Shown here piece after piece: positions 22,797 through 35,410 of a DNA stretch of 64,000 nucleotides; within the stretch, counting starts at the first letter, position 1; every line of letters begins with the position of its first letter. A model generated the notes under the pieces. The model saw nothing but the letters and a program-made list of their open reading frames with translations, ran no database searches and was not told where the DNA came from. This DNA is from Kuschelorhynchus macadamiae (Eukaryota > Arthropoda > Insecta > Coleoptera > Curculionidae), in NCBI GenBank assembly GCA_030620095.1, contig JAUTXW010003824.1, positions 434,001 to 498,000 of the forward strand, in the 5' to 3' direction. A program made the position numbers and the translations under genes.

Positions 22797-24237
22797 AATT
22801 GTTTTTCTTTTAGATCCATATTTTTAATGTCCTGATTTTGATTTCTTTTATGTGATAAATGTTTTTTATATTCATAATGTAACATATAAAAATATGTATA
22901 CACTTCCATAGTTGTCCAACAGTGTGAAACAAAAATTCCTACATTTCATCTGAGGTCACAAGAGGCCCCAGCAGGGCTTTCACCTTTGTCAATAAAGTGA
23001 ACAGTGTTGTCATATAACTTGTGCATTTGGATATATTTACAAGACTGGAAGCCATGTAGTTTACTATTAATAATACTATTACGTTTAAAACCACCAAAAT
23101 AACATGGCATGTTTCTATGGCATCCCTAGTAACACTATTTGGGCGATCTTGTTATACCATGCTTATATCGTGAAAGTGGCACTTCCCGCTCTCCCCCTAG
23201 GTTTAAACAGTAATTTCTTCAATGTCAAGATTGTGGTCCTGGAAGTTGTTTTTTTAAATAAAAACTGTTACATAATTAGTAATTCTGTGCTCTAATATAT
23301 AGGTTTATTTGGGCTAAGTAAAAAAATTATAAAAAGTATATTGCGTTTCGGTTAGCCCTGGTTAGGTTCTTTTTTTTTGGGATGATGTAAAAAAGCATAT
23401 CTATATTAAGCCAAGGATTATCAAACGAAACACTGGCCAAGCGGCGGGATCCGTGTTGATGTTGAAAAATAAAAAATGTGCGTTTTAAACTAGCAGTGCG
23501 AAGAAAGGCCTTATTTATATCTGCAAACAAAGGTTTCGGGTTTAAATCCTAGTTTGAGCAATGACTTTTTATAACGTTTTCTTAGAAGATTTGGGATTGG
23601 TTCAGGGTTGCCAGATTTTGTAAATGAAATAACGGTACTCATAAATCGGAGACCTATAATATACCAAATAATTCGCTTTTTTTGACACGTGTCAAAACCG
23701 CATTAAGATGTTGAAAATTCGGTTTTGGACCGATATGTGTGTCAAAAACACAAATTCCTGATAACGATTCTTAAAGGTGTCACTGTTTTAAAGAAACCGA
23801 GCTTAAAAACTCAATAATTAGACGCTTGATGATCAACACAAGAGAAGTTGCTAAAATGGTATAATTTAAAATTCTCTTCCGAATTGAGTACATAATTGAC
23901 CCTCCCACAAGGTCACGCCCGTCCCCTGTGTGAAGGCAGATGGTTTGCCGACTACAGGAGCGTAAGGCCGTGGTCGTGTTACCGTCTAGGCTTACCGATT
24001 TATTCAATAAAAATTCTGACGGAATTATTAATCATTTAACGGCTCGTTTTCAGCCACGTTCACCATTTTGTCAATTAGAAATTTACATATTTGTAGGAAG
24101 TTTGAAATCAGATTAGGTGTTGACAAAATAAACAAAAGACACCCAGTCACCTATATCATATTTTTTATGGACACCTAAACGGGGATGGAATTGCTGCCTA
24201 TAGATTGACAACCAAATCTATAACAGCCATGCTGAGT
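22797..24237. other. mRpL24 3' flank, no gene recognised
   Basis: Contains the probable mRpL24 3' UTR to about 23010, then non-coding AT-rich sequence. GGTTGCCAGATTTTG at about 23604 resembles phrases at 33985 and 38890 (inverted), likely ends of small dispersed repeats. The ORFs here have no recognisable product. Confidence 0.45.
22991..22996 (+). promoter_or_regulatory. Likely polyadenylation signal of mRpL24 (AATAAA)
   Basis: The first canonical AATAAA after the mRpL24 stop lies 210 bp downstream, in TGTCAATAAAGTGA. That distance is usual for an insect 3' UTR. Assigned by position only. Confidence 0.5.
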
Positions 24238-24239
24238 GT

Positions 24240-24620
24240 AACGCTTGAAACACAATGGAATTCTCGTAAATTTTTAACGTTAAAACAAGCAACGAGGACA
24301 AACTTAAAAACAAAGTACACATTTGTGGAACAAGAATGGATCATAATTTTGACGTCGGAATGATATATAGCCGCAAATAACCTATATTTCAAAAAGATAT
24401 CTAACAAAACACTGAAAATCACATAAAGAAAAATAAAGTTTGACATAAATGGACGTAAATGATTGTGGTAAATTGCATTGTGTTCTATGCTTAAAAAAGA
24501 ATTCTAAATTTTTTTATATTAGAAATAAGCTTCTACTAGATGGCACCTATGTAGATTAATGATCAATATATATCATTGACATATTATACTAGGACGATGG
24601 ACTGGGCCAACTGCCCAATA
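24240..24620. repeat. Left inverted arm of the P-type element
   Basis: Pairs with 29355-29645 in reverse orientation. The outer part is itself bounded by CACAATG (24251-24257) and CATTGTG (24476-24482), so each arm is a smaller inverted-repeat unit. Confidence 0.75.
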
Positions 24621-24794
24621 ATCAATGACTTCGGAGTGGGAGAGAGAAATGTTGAGAGAGATAGCGCGAGTCGTGGCAAAAAATATTTCGTTTGCCCGCC
24701 AAATCACTTGTTGTTTGTGTTATTCGTGCTTTTGCATGCGCTTTTGTATTGTAAATCATTTATTATTGTTATTTTGTGGCATATTTGTATTAAA

Positions 24795-27700
24795 ATGAGA
24801 TCGTGTTCTGCTGTTAATTGTACTACAAGAGCGAAAAAAGGCGAGAAAATAAAATTTCACAGGTAAATGTTTTATATAGGTTAGGTATTAAAAGCAATAT
24901 TAATAACATTATTTAACAGTCCGAAAATAAAATAACTGTAGGTACTTGTATAATAATTACAACTCATGCTCTTTAATGATGTTTTTTAGATTTCCAAAAG
25001 ATTATAACTTAAAAAAGTTATGGGTACATGCTGTTAGAAGGAATAATTATAATCCAGGCAGTACAGCTGTTATTTGTGAAAATCATTTTAGAGAGGATGA
25101 CTATGAGGTCAATGTTCATGGAAATCGGGTATTAAAAAAGCAAGCAATTCCATCACAATTTGATTTTCCTGCTCATTTAATCAAAGTTATCAGGAAGCGT
25201 AAACCCATTACAAGAAGAGTTAATGTAAACCAAGGTAAGGGTGACTGTAATTAATAATTGATGATTATTCTGCTGATAAAATAAGACACCCTCTAAGTAA
25301 TATAATGTTATAATATAAAAACATATATCACTTTAAAACAAATATTTAATAATATTCATAAAGTTTAAATATAAATATACATTTTTAGGAAATGCTGTTG
25401 CAGGATGCAGTACTAACGTACTTCCTGAAGTAGACCCTATGGAAGTTGATTTAGTGCCAGAAGTTAATAATGGGCCTGAAGATAAAGTAATTAATATACC
25501 CAATGAAATAAAATCATCTTCCAGTGTAGAAAAAAAACCTTTTGTGAGGTAAGGAATATGTACAATTGCTTAATAAGGCATTGTTCATTATAGAGATTAG
25601 ATCGCAAGTTTAATTGGCTGTAATAAAAACTCTCCCTATAAGGCTCAAATTCACTTATTTATAACAGTATTAAGTTGTTGACAAAAATTGTAGGTATTTT
25701 CTATTTTTAGAAATAGACGGGATCCAATAGTCTTTGGGGATTTCCAGGAAAGTGATTTAGAGTTTCAAGAAAAGAGGAAGAAATTTTGGAAAATTGCTAA
25801 TCAAACTGTTTGTAGATATAAAAAAATGAATAAATATTACCAGAGTAAAATCAGTCGACTAAAACAAAAAATAAAGAATCTAAATGCACTATTGGATGAA
25901 TTAACAAGAAGTAAAAAATTGTCATCAGACCAGTCATTTATATTAAAGGTTGATAATTAATTTTATAGTAGATATTGCATGATTTTTGTATGTTGTAGGT
26001 TGAACTTAACAGACTATTTTTTTTTGTGGAGGTATTTATAAATTTTCATAACTTTTTTCAAAATAACTAACTTTTTTAGGAAAGTATTCCAGGTACCATC
26101 AAGGAAATATTGTTTAGACAGTTAAAAAAAGGTGTATGTGCTAAATATACTCCAGAATTAAGGTCATTTGCTCTGACTCTGAATTTTTATTCGTCATCAG
26201 CATATGACTATGTACGTCGTATATTTGGTATTAAGTCTTTGCCACATCCTAGAACCCTGTCCAAATGGTATAGTAGTATTGACGGGTCACCAGGATATAG
26301 TTCTCAAGCACTAAATGCTATTAAAAATAAAGTTCGGCTAGAAGAACAAAAGGGCAAGAAATTGGTGGCTGGTTTAATGATTGATGAAATGTCCATTAGA
26401 GAGCATGTTCAGTGGACAGGAAGTAGACATGTTGGGTATATAAACTTTGGTACAGGTTTACAGGAAAGCGATATTTTACCAAGAGCTAAAAATGTACTGG
26501 TTTTTATGGTGGTTGGGTACAATTGCAGATGGAAAGTGCCAGTGGCTTATTTTTTAATAAATTCATTATCTGGTGATGAAAAGGCAAACTTGGTAATAGG
26601 TTGTCTTCAACAACTTGGAGACACTGGAATTTCCATCAAGAGTTTGACTTTTGATGGATGTGCTTCAAATATAGCTATGTCCCATATATTAGGGGCTAAC
26701 TTGCACTTTCCGAACATAAAACCTTATTTTTTAAACCCTATCAATAAAGAAACAATATATATTATTCTTGATGCTTGCCATATGGTAAAGTTAATTCGTA
26801 ATGCTTTGGGTGACTGGGGACAGCTACAGGATGGCGAGGGCAGAATAATTAAATGGGCACTGTTTGGTGAGTTAGTTAATTTACAGAATGAGTCTGGCCT
26901 TCACTGTGCCACAAGAATACGCTCTAGGCATATCCAGTATTCTAAAGAAAAAATGAAAGTAAAACTTGCTGTCCAAACATTTAGCTTAAGTGTGGCAGAC
27001 GCGTTAGAGTACTGTGACAAGGATTTAAATATACAAGCATTTCAAGAAAGTGAAGGAACAGTCGAGTTTTGTAAAAATATTAACAACATTTTTGACTTGT
27101 TGAACACTCGAAATGCTTATAGTAAACTCTCATATAAAAGACCACTTTTTAAAGGAAGTGAAAACTTCTTAAAAAATTCTATTGATCATTTTGTGAACTA
27201 TTTAAGCACTTTAAAAGGACCTACGGGAGAAAATATTTTAATTAGTAACAGGAAAACTGGTTTTCTTGGCTTAATTGTATGCTTATTAAGTCTACAAGGA
27301 ATTTTTAATGACTTGGTAAAAACAGATATTTTACAGTTTCTTCTATCATACAAATTAAGCCAAGATCACTTGGAAATGTTTTTCTCTGCTGTACGAAGAA
27401 GGGGTGGCTTTTCAAATAACCCAATGGCATGGCAGTTTGAAAATGCCTTTAAACGCCTATTAGTACATAGCGAAATAATTTCCCCAGACAGTGCCAATTG
27501 TTTATCCCAGGATAATACATCCATTTTAAATATTAGTGTAAATTATAAGAATAATACTTTAGATACTCTAGAAGAAAATTTTGAATTATCTGAAGAAATT
27601 AATAACAGTTTTATTTCTAATTTCAACAACATTACTAATTGTATATATTTAAATGATGTTACAGAATATATTGCAGGATTTGTATCTAGAAAACTTGTAA

Positions 27701-28112
27701 GAACTTTAAACTGTAATGTGTGTGCTTCTTCAGTAACGAATAATGTCTCATGGTCAATGTTACTTAATAAAAAAAACAGGGGGGGCTTTGCAAGCCGTCT
27801 AAAGATGTTGTAAAGATTTGCCTTGTTGCTGAAAGTATAATAAGAACACAGCAAAATTTTACAACATCTAATTTAATTTTAAAATTAATCTGTTTGGCTT
27901 TAAGACAGCTAAATGTAACACAGTTATTTACATCTTTGTCAGAGCATTGCTTGGAGCAAGATCCTCTAGATGGGCAGGTTTTACAGCTAATACGGCTAAT
28001 ATTAAAACACTACTTTACAATAAGAGTTCATCATATAAATTCAACAAATAATGAAATAAATAATAGGATAAGACACAAGCTAACAAAAACAATAATTTTT
28101 AGTCACCAATAG
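24795..28112 (+). pseudogene. P-element-like THAP transposase gene, five exons, one frameshift
   Basis: Exons 24795-24862, 24990-25234, 25389-25548, 25711-25948 and 26080-28112 join in phase with GT-AG introns of about 80-160 bp. The N-terminal THAP zinc domain shows C-x4-C (SCSAVNC), FPKD, LWVHAVRR, C-x2-H (ICENHF) and AIPSQF. A coiled-coil-like segment (exon 4) precedes the catalytic part. There, MIDEMSIREHVQW, SLTFDGCASN, LDACHMVKLIRNAL and SQDHLEMFFSAVRRRGG match the P/THAP9 RNase H-like order with its inserted GTP-binding-type region. The frame stops at 27813. The conserved C-terminus (KPSKDVVKICLVAE onward) continues at 27792-28112 in the frame shifted by -1, so about one base has been lost near 27770-27792. 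It is otherwise intact. A sequencing error at the G run is possible. Confidence 0.88.
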
Positions 28113-28189
28113 TTTATTTTTAAATTTTGTCTACAAATATACTTCATTTCTGTGTGTCCTCTCATTTCAAAGTAACAAGAAACACTCTT

Positions 28190-29240
28190 TAATTCAAATT
28201 CAAAAATAGTTTATTTGTCACATATCAACATGTATAGCATTTTACATAGTTTCCTAATACAAAACTTACATGACAAAAAGGGTCAGCCTCTCGATTATGA
28301 ATAACCGTTAGCAATTACACCCAGCGGACTCAGTGCAGTTGTGAGGTGCCCTACATTGATCGATTTAATATTAAAATTACTAGATATATCAGTATTTCGA
28401 ATATTTAAACTAAACATTTTCAACATCTTTAAATATGTTAAATGTTCTAGCCCATATAATCCTAAATTGAAATAAAAAATTACACCATAAGGTAAAGCCG
28501 ATGGTAAAGCAGCAGCTAACAGTTTAAATGTGCATAGGGTTACTTATAAGTAAGCCAATTAAAGACGGGGTCACAGGTAAAAAGTTTAGCTAGTAAAGAT
28601 ATCATGACTCGAAAAAAAAAACACTAGCTCTATGATGCCCATATACCTAAGTTATGTCCAGATATGTAAAAAATCTAAAGAAATCAAGTAATTATAACAC
28701 CATGTTATCACACACTACAGTATGAAGTTTGGGACTGAGATTAGATATTTTGACCCCAGTAATTGTAAGGGTAATATTTTTCGACTTATAACCTTTCATT
28801 TATGTGTAATGTAATAAAAATTGATTTTTTTTTAAATGGTTATTTTTATTATCTTCATCCTTCCCTTTATTTCGCATATAATAAAACATAGGTACACTAT
28901 CCACATCATTTTTTTATTTAGCAATGATTACAAACTTCAACAATATGTTTTCTAAAATCCTTTAAAGAGTGCTTTAAGCACTGGTAAGTACTCAGAATAT
29001 TTTTAACTTAAGTGAGTGTTTATCTAAACTAATCTAATAGCCAAATTACTTTAATTTCACTAATTTAAGCAGTCAACAAATCTCATGACTCAAACTCTCA
29101 ATAACGATATTTCATTCTTAATTATATGCAAATGCATCTTAACGCGTTTTATAAATGTATTGGTATTTTTTATATTCCTTAGATTATCAGGCAATTTATT
29201 AAATTCCACCGATGATTGCACTATTTAACAAAATATTGTT
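28190..29240 (-). mobile_element. LINE D: 5'-truncated LINE fragment inside the P-type element
   Basis: On the minus strand, about 29235-29100 reads SSVEFNKLPDNLRNIKNTN and then FIKRVKMHLH, the typical end of LINE ORF2 (compare KIFNHLPSNIRGISN in LINE A). A long 3' UTR then runs to AATAAACTATTTTTGAATTT at about 28190-28215, ending in a GAATTT-type tail. Only the last tens of codons remain. It sits between the transposase gene and the right arm of the P element and was therefore inserted later. Confidence 0.65.
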
Positions 29241-29354
29241 TAAAACACCCCGTCTTCTACTTCGTACGTATACTTTCTCCGTATTTTCTGCCACACCTAT
29301 CTCCATCTCTCTCTCGGTTCTCTCTTTCTAGTCTCTTCCACATTTTAATACACG

Positions 29355-29645
29355 TCGTTTATTGCTAGTGGGCCAGTCCATCGTAGTATAATACGTCAAT
29401 GATATATATACTAGTTGCTTAAGCGCGAAACACAATGAAAGTTACGTCTTTCTTTTTGGTTCATTTACCTCAAACTTAATTTTTATTTTTGTATTTTTCG
29501 ATGTTTTGTTAGATACTTTTTTGAAATATAGATTATAAAAGGTTATATTTAGTTCCAGCATAAAAATTAAGTCAGGTTTCGATTTTGTTGGTTAGTTTTT
29601 ACGTAATAAAACAAGTACGGAAGCTTCATTGTGTTCCGGGCGTTA
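29355..29645. repeat. Right inverted arm of the P-type element
   Basis: Reverse complement of the left arm with scattered differences. Contains AACACAATG at 29429-29437 and CATTGTGTTCC at 29627-29637, mirroring the left arm. Confidence 0.75.
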
Positions 29646-29810
29646 ATTGTTAAGTGCTGTCAGAAAATCGGGGCTGCGGTGAGACAATCCTTATCAAGGA
29701 TGGACACACACACATACCATACAAAAGTGGAGCACATGAAGGGTAGGGGCCAGTAGGGGGATGTTCTTCCCCCAAATAGTTTTTCCTGTTGACATAATAT
29801 CTTATTGATA
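29646..29810. other. Short spacer between the P-type element and hAT1
   Basis: No feature seen. It ends in ATATGCAG, the target site of hAT1. Confidence 0.6.
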
Positions 29811-29818
29811 ATATGCAG

Positions 29819-32720
29819 TAGGGATGGCCAAAATCCTATAATGAATCGATTCAGTTGAATCGATTCGATTAGCTAAAAAAAATCGATTCGATGCCATAAT
29901 CGGGTAATTTGAATCGATTTGGGGTAAAAATCGAATCGATTCAAAAAATATTAAACCTGTGTCCTCTAGGCTTGATCAATTGTGGTGTGGCAATAAATAA
30001 TATAGGTTTATTACACTTAAAAGGTTTTATTATAATAAATGTACGTAATTAACATAAATAGTTTTAAATAAAAATTTGAACAGATAATAATAATAATAAA
30101 CCAAACTCTACCAATAATTAATTCATTCTTGACCCTTGACCTAGCCACTCTTCAATGCTAAGTGATCCCAAGAATAGTTGGCTAGAAAGCCGGTTAGGCT
30201 TTAACCTATTTCTATCCTGTGTTAAATAATGGCCTGCCTGAAAAAATAACCTTTTGGATGGTACTGATGTTGCAACACATGGTAAATATTTAAATGCCAA
30301 CTTTGATAAATTAGCATATACACATTGCACATTTTTCCAAAAAATGAAGTGGATTTTCGGTTCTTTTCACAACAGGATGCTGTAAATAATGTTTAAGTTC
30401 CACAGGCAACTCATCATCAGTTGTAACTGAGGATTTAGAACTTTGAGTTGATACCAACGAGTCATGGTATGACCATAAACTTTCAGTATCTGCTGAGGTT
30501 TTATTTTCAGTACTGATGATTTCTAAGTTAGTGTCATCTGATTTTTCTTCCTCAATAGTAACTGCTTTTACTGTTGGAGAAATAAATTTCAAACTTGAAC
30601 TAAAAGCCAGTGGGTTGTTAAAATGAATGTTTTTATATCTGGGGTCTAGAATAGTTGAAACTGCACACAACTTTAAAAGTTCTACGTTTATGAATTTTTT
30701 TCTGTTTGTTCTACAATAAATTTTTTTAATTCGATCGCATGTTCCGTTGTTGGGTTATAATTATTTATAGCTTTGGTCATACAGTTTATTATCGGGATAA
30801 CATTACTGCATGTAATATAATTACTTCCACATAACTCAACAGTTACGGCAATTTCTAGCTCATACGCTGAAAGCATTGGCTGCGAATTTGGAAATTTTAA
30901 TAACATGCTACTGACTGTTTCGCTAAGCAAAATGAAACGATCTGTCATACGAAATGTCGAATTCCATCGCGTTGATACCTCTTGAATACGTTTTAGGGTG
31001 GAATTTTCTAATCTTCCTTGAGTAACCTGTATCCGCCTAAGTTCGTCTGAAGTTGATACTGACTGCTTTGTTAATGTAACAATGCTTTTTATTTTTTTAA
31101 TGACTTGCTCGATTATGTCACCTAAGAGATCTATAGCTTTAGTTGGAATCAGATTTAAAGTTAAGATTAGTTTTAAGATAAGTGTTTCTCTTTGCCAAAA
31201 ATGTCAGTTACAGCTTTAACGATATTACTACCGCTGTCAGTTACCACTACATTTACTTTGTTTAGTTCGATATGCCAATCTCTACAAATTTTCAAAATAT
31301 TTTCTTGAATATAAGAGGCAGTGTGACTTTCAAACAGTGAAAAACACCAATAACTATCGACTTAAGTTCATATTCAGACAAATTTAAAAAATGTGCTGTT
31401 AGACCTAAATAAGTTACAGTGGTTTGGGTTTCAGTCCAAATGTCGGTAGTCAATACAAAACCAGGTACATGTTTAAACATATTTTTAGTAATGTTGCTTA
31501 AGTCTTCATATTTTTTGTCCATTAATCTAGTTATAGTTTGTCTAGAAGGTATTTTGTATAGGGGATGTGTTGTTTTTAAAAAATATCTAAAGCCCTCTTT
31601 TTCAACAGTAGAAAAAGGTAATGCATCTTTTGCGATCATATACAATAATCCATCGGTTACGTTATTGTGCTTTTGCCATCCCTGTTCAAAAGACTTAATT
31701 CTACAAAAAATTTCATTAATTGGTAAAAGTTTTAATTTTTTTTTTGGCGCACCTATACCTAGGTCTAAAGAAGATGATGACGAACCTTAAACTGAAGTTA
31801 CCTCCTCTTCCACTGATTGTTTTCTTGGAATGGTCTCTAATGTACTGCTGCTATTTTTACCACTAGATTCCGGGTTAAGAAAAAAAGTTTTAATTGTTTC
31901 CACTTTAGATGTCGATGGCGTTGCATCTATGCCTATGACTGTTTCTTTTAAACTGCCTGAACCACAGTCAGAGCCTCGGTCAGATCTAAACAAAAATAAA
32001 AAACAAATAATCAGTTTGTTTTGTAAATTTAAAATAAATGTACATTAACTTACAGAACGGATGTTGTCCCCGAAGCTGTAGTTATTTTTATTCCCCGTTT
32101 TCGCTTTAGATGATTTATAAGATTTGTTGTATTGCCTGAATACTTTACTGTGGTATTACAATGTCTGCAACGAGCAGATTTATTATTGTCACCATCATCA
32201 CACAAAAAATGTTTCCAAACACTATTTGTTTTTGGAGGCATATTATACTGATCAGATACAGTTAACAATATTTCGAGCTCACAAGGTATATTGTATATTT
32301 GTCACAAACTCTCTAAAACCGCCCAAGAAATAAATAAATGCGAATATTGAGAGCATGCAAACCGCAAAAAAGAATAATTAAATGTTTCCAATTTTCACTA
32401 GAACGAGTGATTCCCCGGATCGGCGCGTGACGCGGACACTGCCATCTCGTACGCGTAAGGTAAACCACGACATAACGTAAATATTTGTGGTGCGTTTACA
32501 CCGAAGGCAATTTTTATGTTTTTTATGTTGCAGTATAAAAAATTTAATAAACTATTACTGTGTTAAAAGTTTTATGGTATTATGGTTAAGTAGACGTATT
32601 GTTTATCCATTCGATTTTTTGGGTAAAAGAATCGATTAGTCGAATCGATTCGATTCCTCCGATGCATCAGTTTAAAAGGATCGATTCAATTCATAATCGA
32701 ATCGATCCTGGCCATCCCTA
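29819..32720 (-). mobile_element. hAT1: complete hAT-superfamily transposon with perfect 8-bp target duplication
   Basis: The element begins TAGGGATGGCCA and ends TGGCCATCCCTA, 12-bp perfect terminal inverted repeats (TIRs). It is flanked on both sides by ATATGCAG (29811-29818 and 32721-32728), the 8-bp duplication diagnostic of hAT elements. Both subterminal regions are rich in AATCGATTC/GAATCGATT motifs. It is 2,902 bp long. The minus-strand transposase gene is broken, so the copy is not autonomous, but the clean ends suggest it could have been mobilised by an intact relative. Confidence 0.95.
30118..32241 (-). pseudogene. hAT1 transposase: BED finger, RNase H-like core, hATC domain; decayed
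   Basis: Exon 1 (32241-32054) starts MPPKTNSVWKHF and shows a BED finger: CRHC, then LINHLKRKRG. The final His of the C2H2 set is missing. A donor GTAAGT and an acceptor at 31986 define a 68-bp intron, joining in phase to LSDRGSDCG. The core (31645-31292) has FKHVPGFVLTTDIWTET (first catalytic Asp). After a frame break, VVTDSGSN (about 31203-31260) gives the second Asp. Later pieces at 30948-30688, 30670-30311 and 30330-30118 end in LPCVATSVPSKRLF, QAGHYLT and RNRLKPNRL, the hATC dimerisation region. The conserved Glu of SxxERxF is Lys here. Several frameshifts make it inactive. Confidence 0.88.
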
Positions 32721-32728
32721 ATATGCAG

Positions 32729-33680
<952 letters not shown>

Positions 33681-34089
33681 GTTGGCAGAGTTGGTACAAT
33701 TGTACAGATCTGGTACATTTGAATCCCGTCTGTACAAGAGTACATTTCGAATATTTCTGGTACATTTTTACAATATTAAATATCGATCAGGACCAAGGCA
33801 CGAAAACTTTCAAAATAAATTAAACGCACTTAAAGGTACACCTGGGTGACTGCACAAGTGGCTAGGCTAGGTAGGTCTGTTGGATCCAATAAGATGAGAT
33901 TACTTTCTTTTTTTGCTCCTCAGTTTATTTTTTGGAGGACTTTATCGTTCCTATCGAAGGAACTAGCCTCCCGGTTTTGCTAATCTGGCAACCCTATTAC
34001 ATACAAAATTTATTTCTGTACAATCGATTAAAAACTGGTACAATTTTAAGCTGGATTTGGTACAATTTTTCGAAAGCTCTGGCAACACT
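33681..34089. repeat. MITE-like unit with short imperfect terminal inverted repeats
   Basis: Starts GTTGGCAGAG and ends CTCTGGCAAC (9 of 10 bases inverted-complementary), with GGTACAATT/TGGTACATT repeated near both ends. It is about 409 bp with no coding capacity. No target duplication was identified, so the class is open. Confidence 0.5.
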
Positions 34090-34167
34090 GATAGTATTTT
34101 GTGAAAGTTAATTTTATTCCCTTCGTAGACTTACGAATGTCGGAATATACAGTTTATTATTTAAGTG

Positions 34168-34368
34168 CGTCGACAAACTTCAGGGTGTTATTCCTTACAT
34201 AATTTCAAGACTAAAAGTTCATATAAACGTGGGTCCGCAACAGTTTCTGGAACCGAGATAAAACCGCAACACCCTGTATCTTGATAACGAAGGCGTTACG
34301 GACACATGCTTATATGAACTTTTAGTCTTATAATTATATAAAGAAAAACAAGCTGAAGTTTGACGATG
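34168..34368. repeat. 200-bp foldback (long hairpin)
   Basis: Left arm 34168-34241 and right arm 34295-34368 are near-perfect reverse complements, including AAGACTAAAAGTTCATATAA and its mirror TTATATGAACTTTTAGTCTT. A 53-bp loop contains ACACCCTGTATCTTG. Typical of a small foldback MITE. Confidence 0.85.
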
Positions 34369-35410
34369 TACTAAAGTAAAACCACATATAATACAGCCCT
34401 AATTTTAAGTTTCTTTCTTTTAGAATATTTTACAAATAGTTTAATTTAATTAGATAAGAAATAAGTTACTGAACTGTGAAAATAAATCATTTTAATGCTA
34501 TTCAAATTTACTCAGAGGTACAGAGGAGGGGGGGGGGGCAAAAGGCCCAGACACAGGTAAAAAACTCAGAGCTAAAATTAAACCAAAAGTAATTTTATAA
34601 CACATGTGGCATGCGGCATATGTACTACATTGTTTTTTGATACAATATTGAATTCAAATACAGTTTTAAAAAAGTTAACAACGCATGACAAAATTTATTA
34701 AACGAAATTTATTAAAGTAAGTAAACATCGCAAAACAAAAACAAAACGAGACTTACCATCTGATAAATAAGTAGGAAATGCAAACTATGCGCTTTTCAAC
34801 TGAACGGTCTTGCACATTGCAAGGAATTTAAAATTATGTCAATATTTGACTAAGCTCTACGCGGCATACAGTCTCTTTAGGCGTTACATTATATAAACGA
34901 AAACGTTGGCCAGGACCTGAATCCTAATATTTGTTTGCAGACGGGTATCTGCTGAGTCCGTCGTCCATTCAAATTGGGTTTTCGATGCACTAAATAACCC
35001 TTAGCCTGACCGATGATTGTCTATGATCTAATGTTGATGCATTTTGACAAACCTGACTGAGACGTGATGCATTAAGGCAACTTTTGAAATAATTTTCTCA
35101 GTTATTTTTATACATTTTTGTGTCTTTAGCGTTAAATGCTTTTCGGTCTTTTGTACGCATTTTCGTGTTATGGGTTTAACGGTGTCCCCTGTGCTGCCGC
35201 TCTTTGGAGCCGAAACTCTATAAATTCCTACTTTGTTATAAAAATTTAAACTCGCAAAAACATGTATGGAGGCCTAAAACAGGTAGGCCTCTTCCTATTC
35301 AACGATTACTAAAAACATCATATATAATATATAAATAATAATAATGTCAAGAAGCTCTGATTTTCAAAGGTGCACTTTTACATCTTCCATATGAGGCTTT
35401 ATATTTTTTT
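34369..35410. other. No gene recognised
   Basis: AT-rich, with one G run at about 34527. No ORF of recognisable kind. Confidence 0.45.

Larger units (their letters stand above)
24240..29645 (+). mobile_element. P-type (THAP/DDE) DNA transposon with long inverted terminal arms
   Basis: A THAP-domain transposase gene (24795-28112) lies between inverted arms. The inner arm blocks are 24567-24607 and 29371-29408 (CATTGAC/GTCAATG, TATTATACTA, GATGGACTGGGCC). Outer arm blocks at 24240-24500 and 29418-29645 also pair as reverse complements, e.g. GTTTTGTTAGATA(T/C)(C)TTTTTGAAATATAG. The arms are diverged, and no clear 8-bp target duplication was found at the outer ends, so the exact termini are provisional. 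LINE D lies between the gene and the right arm. Confidence 0.8.
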
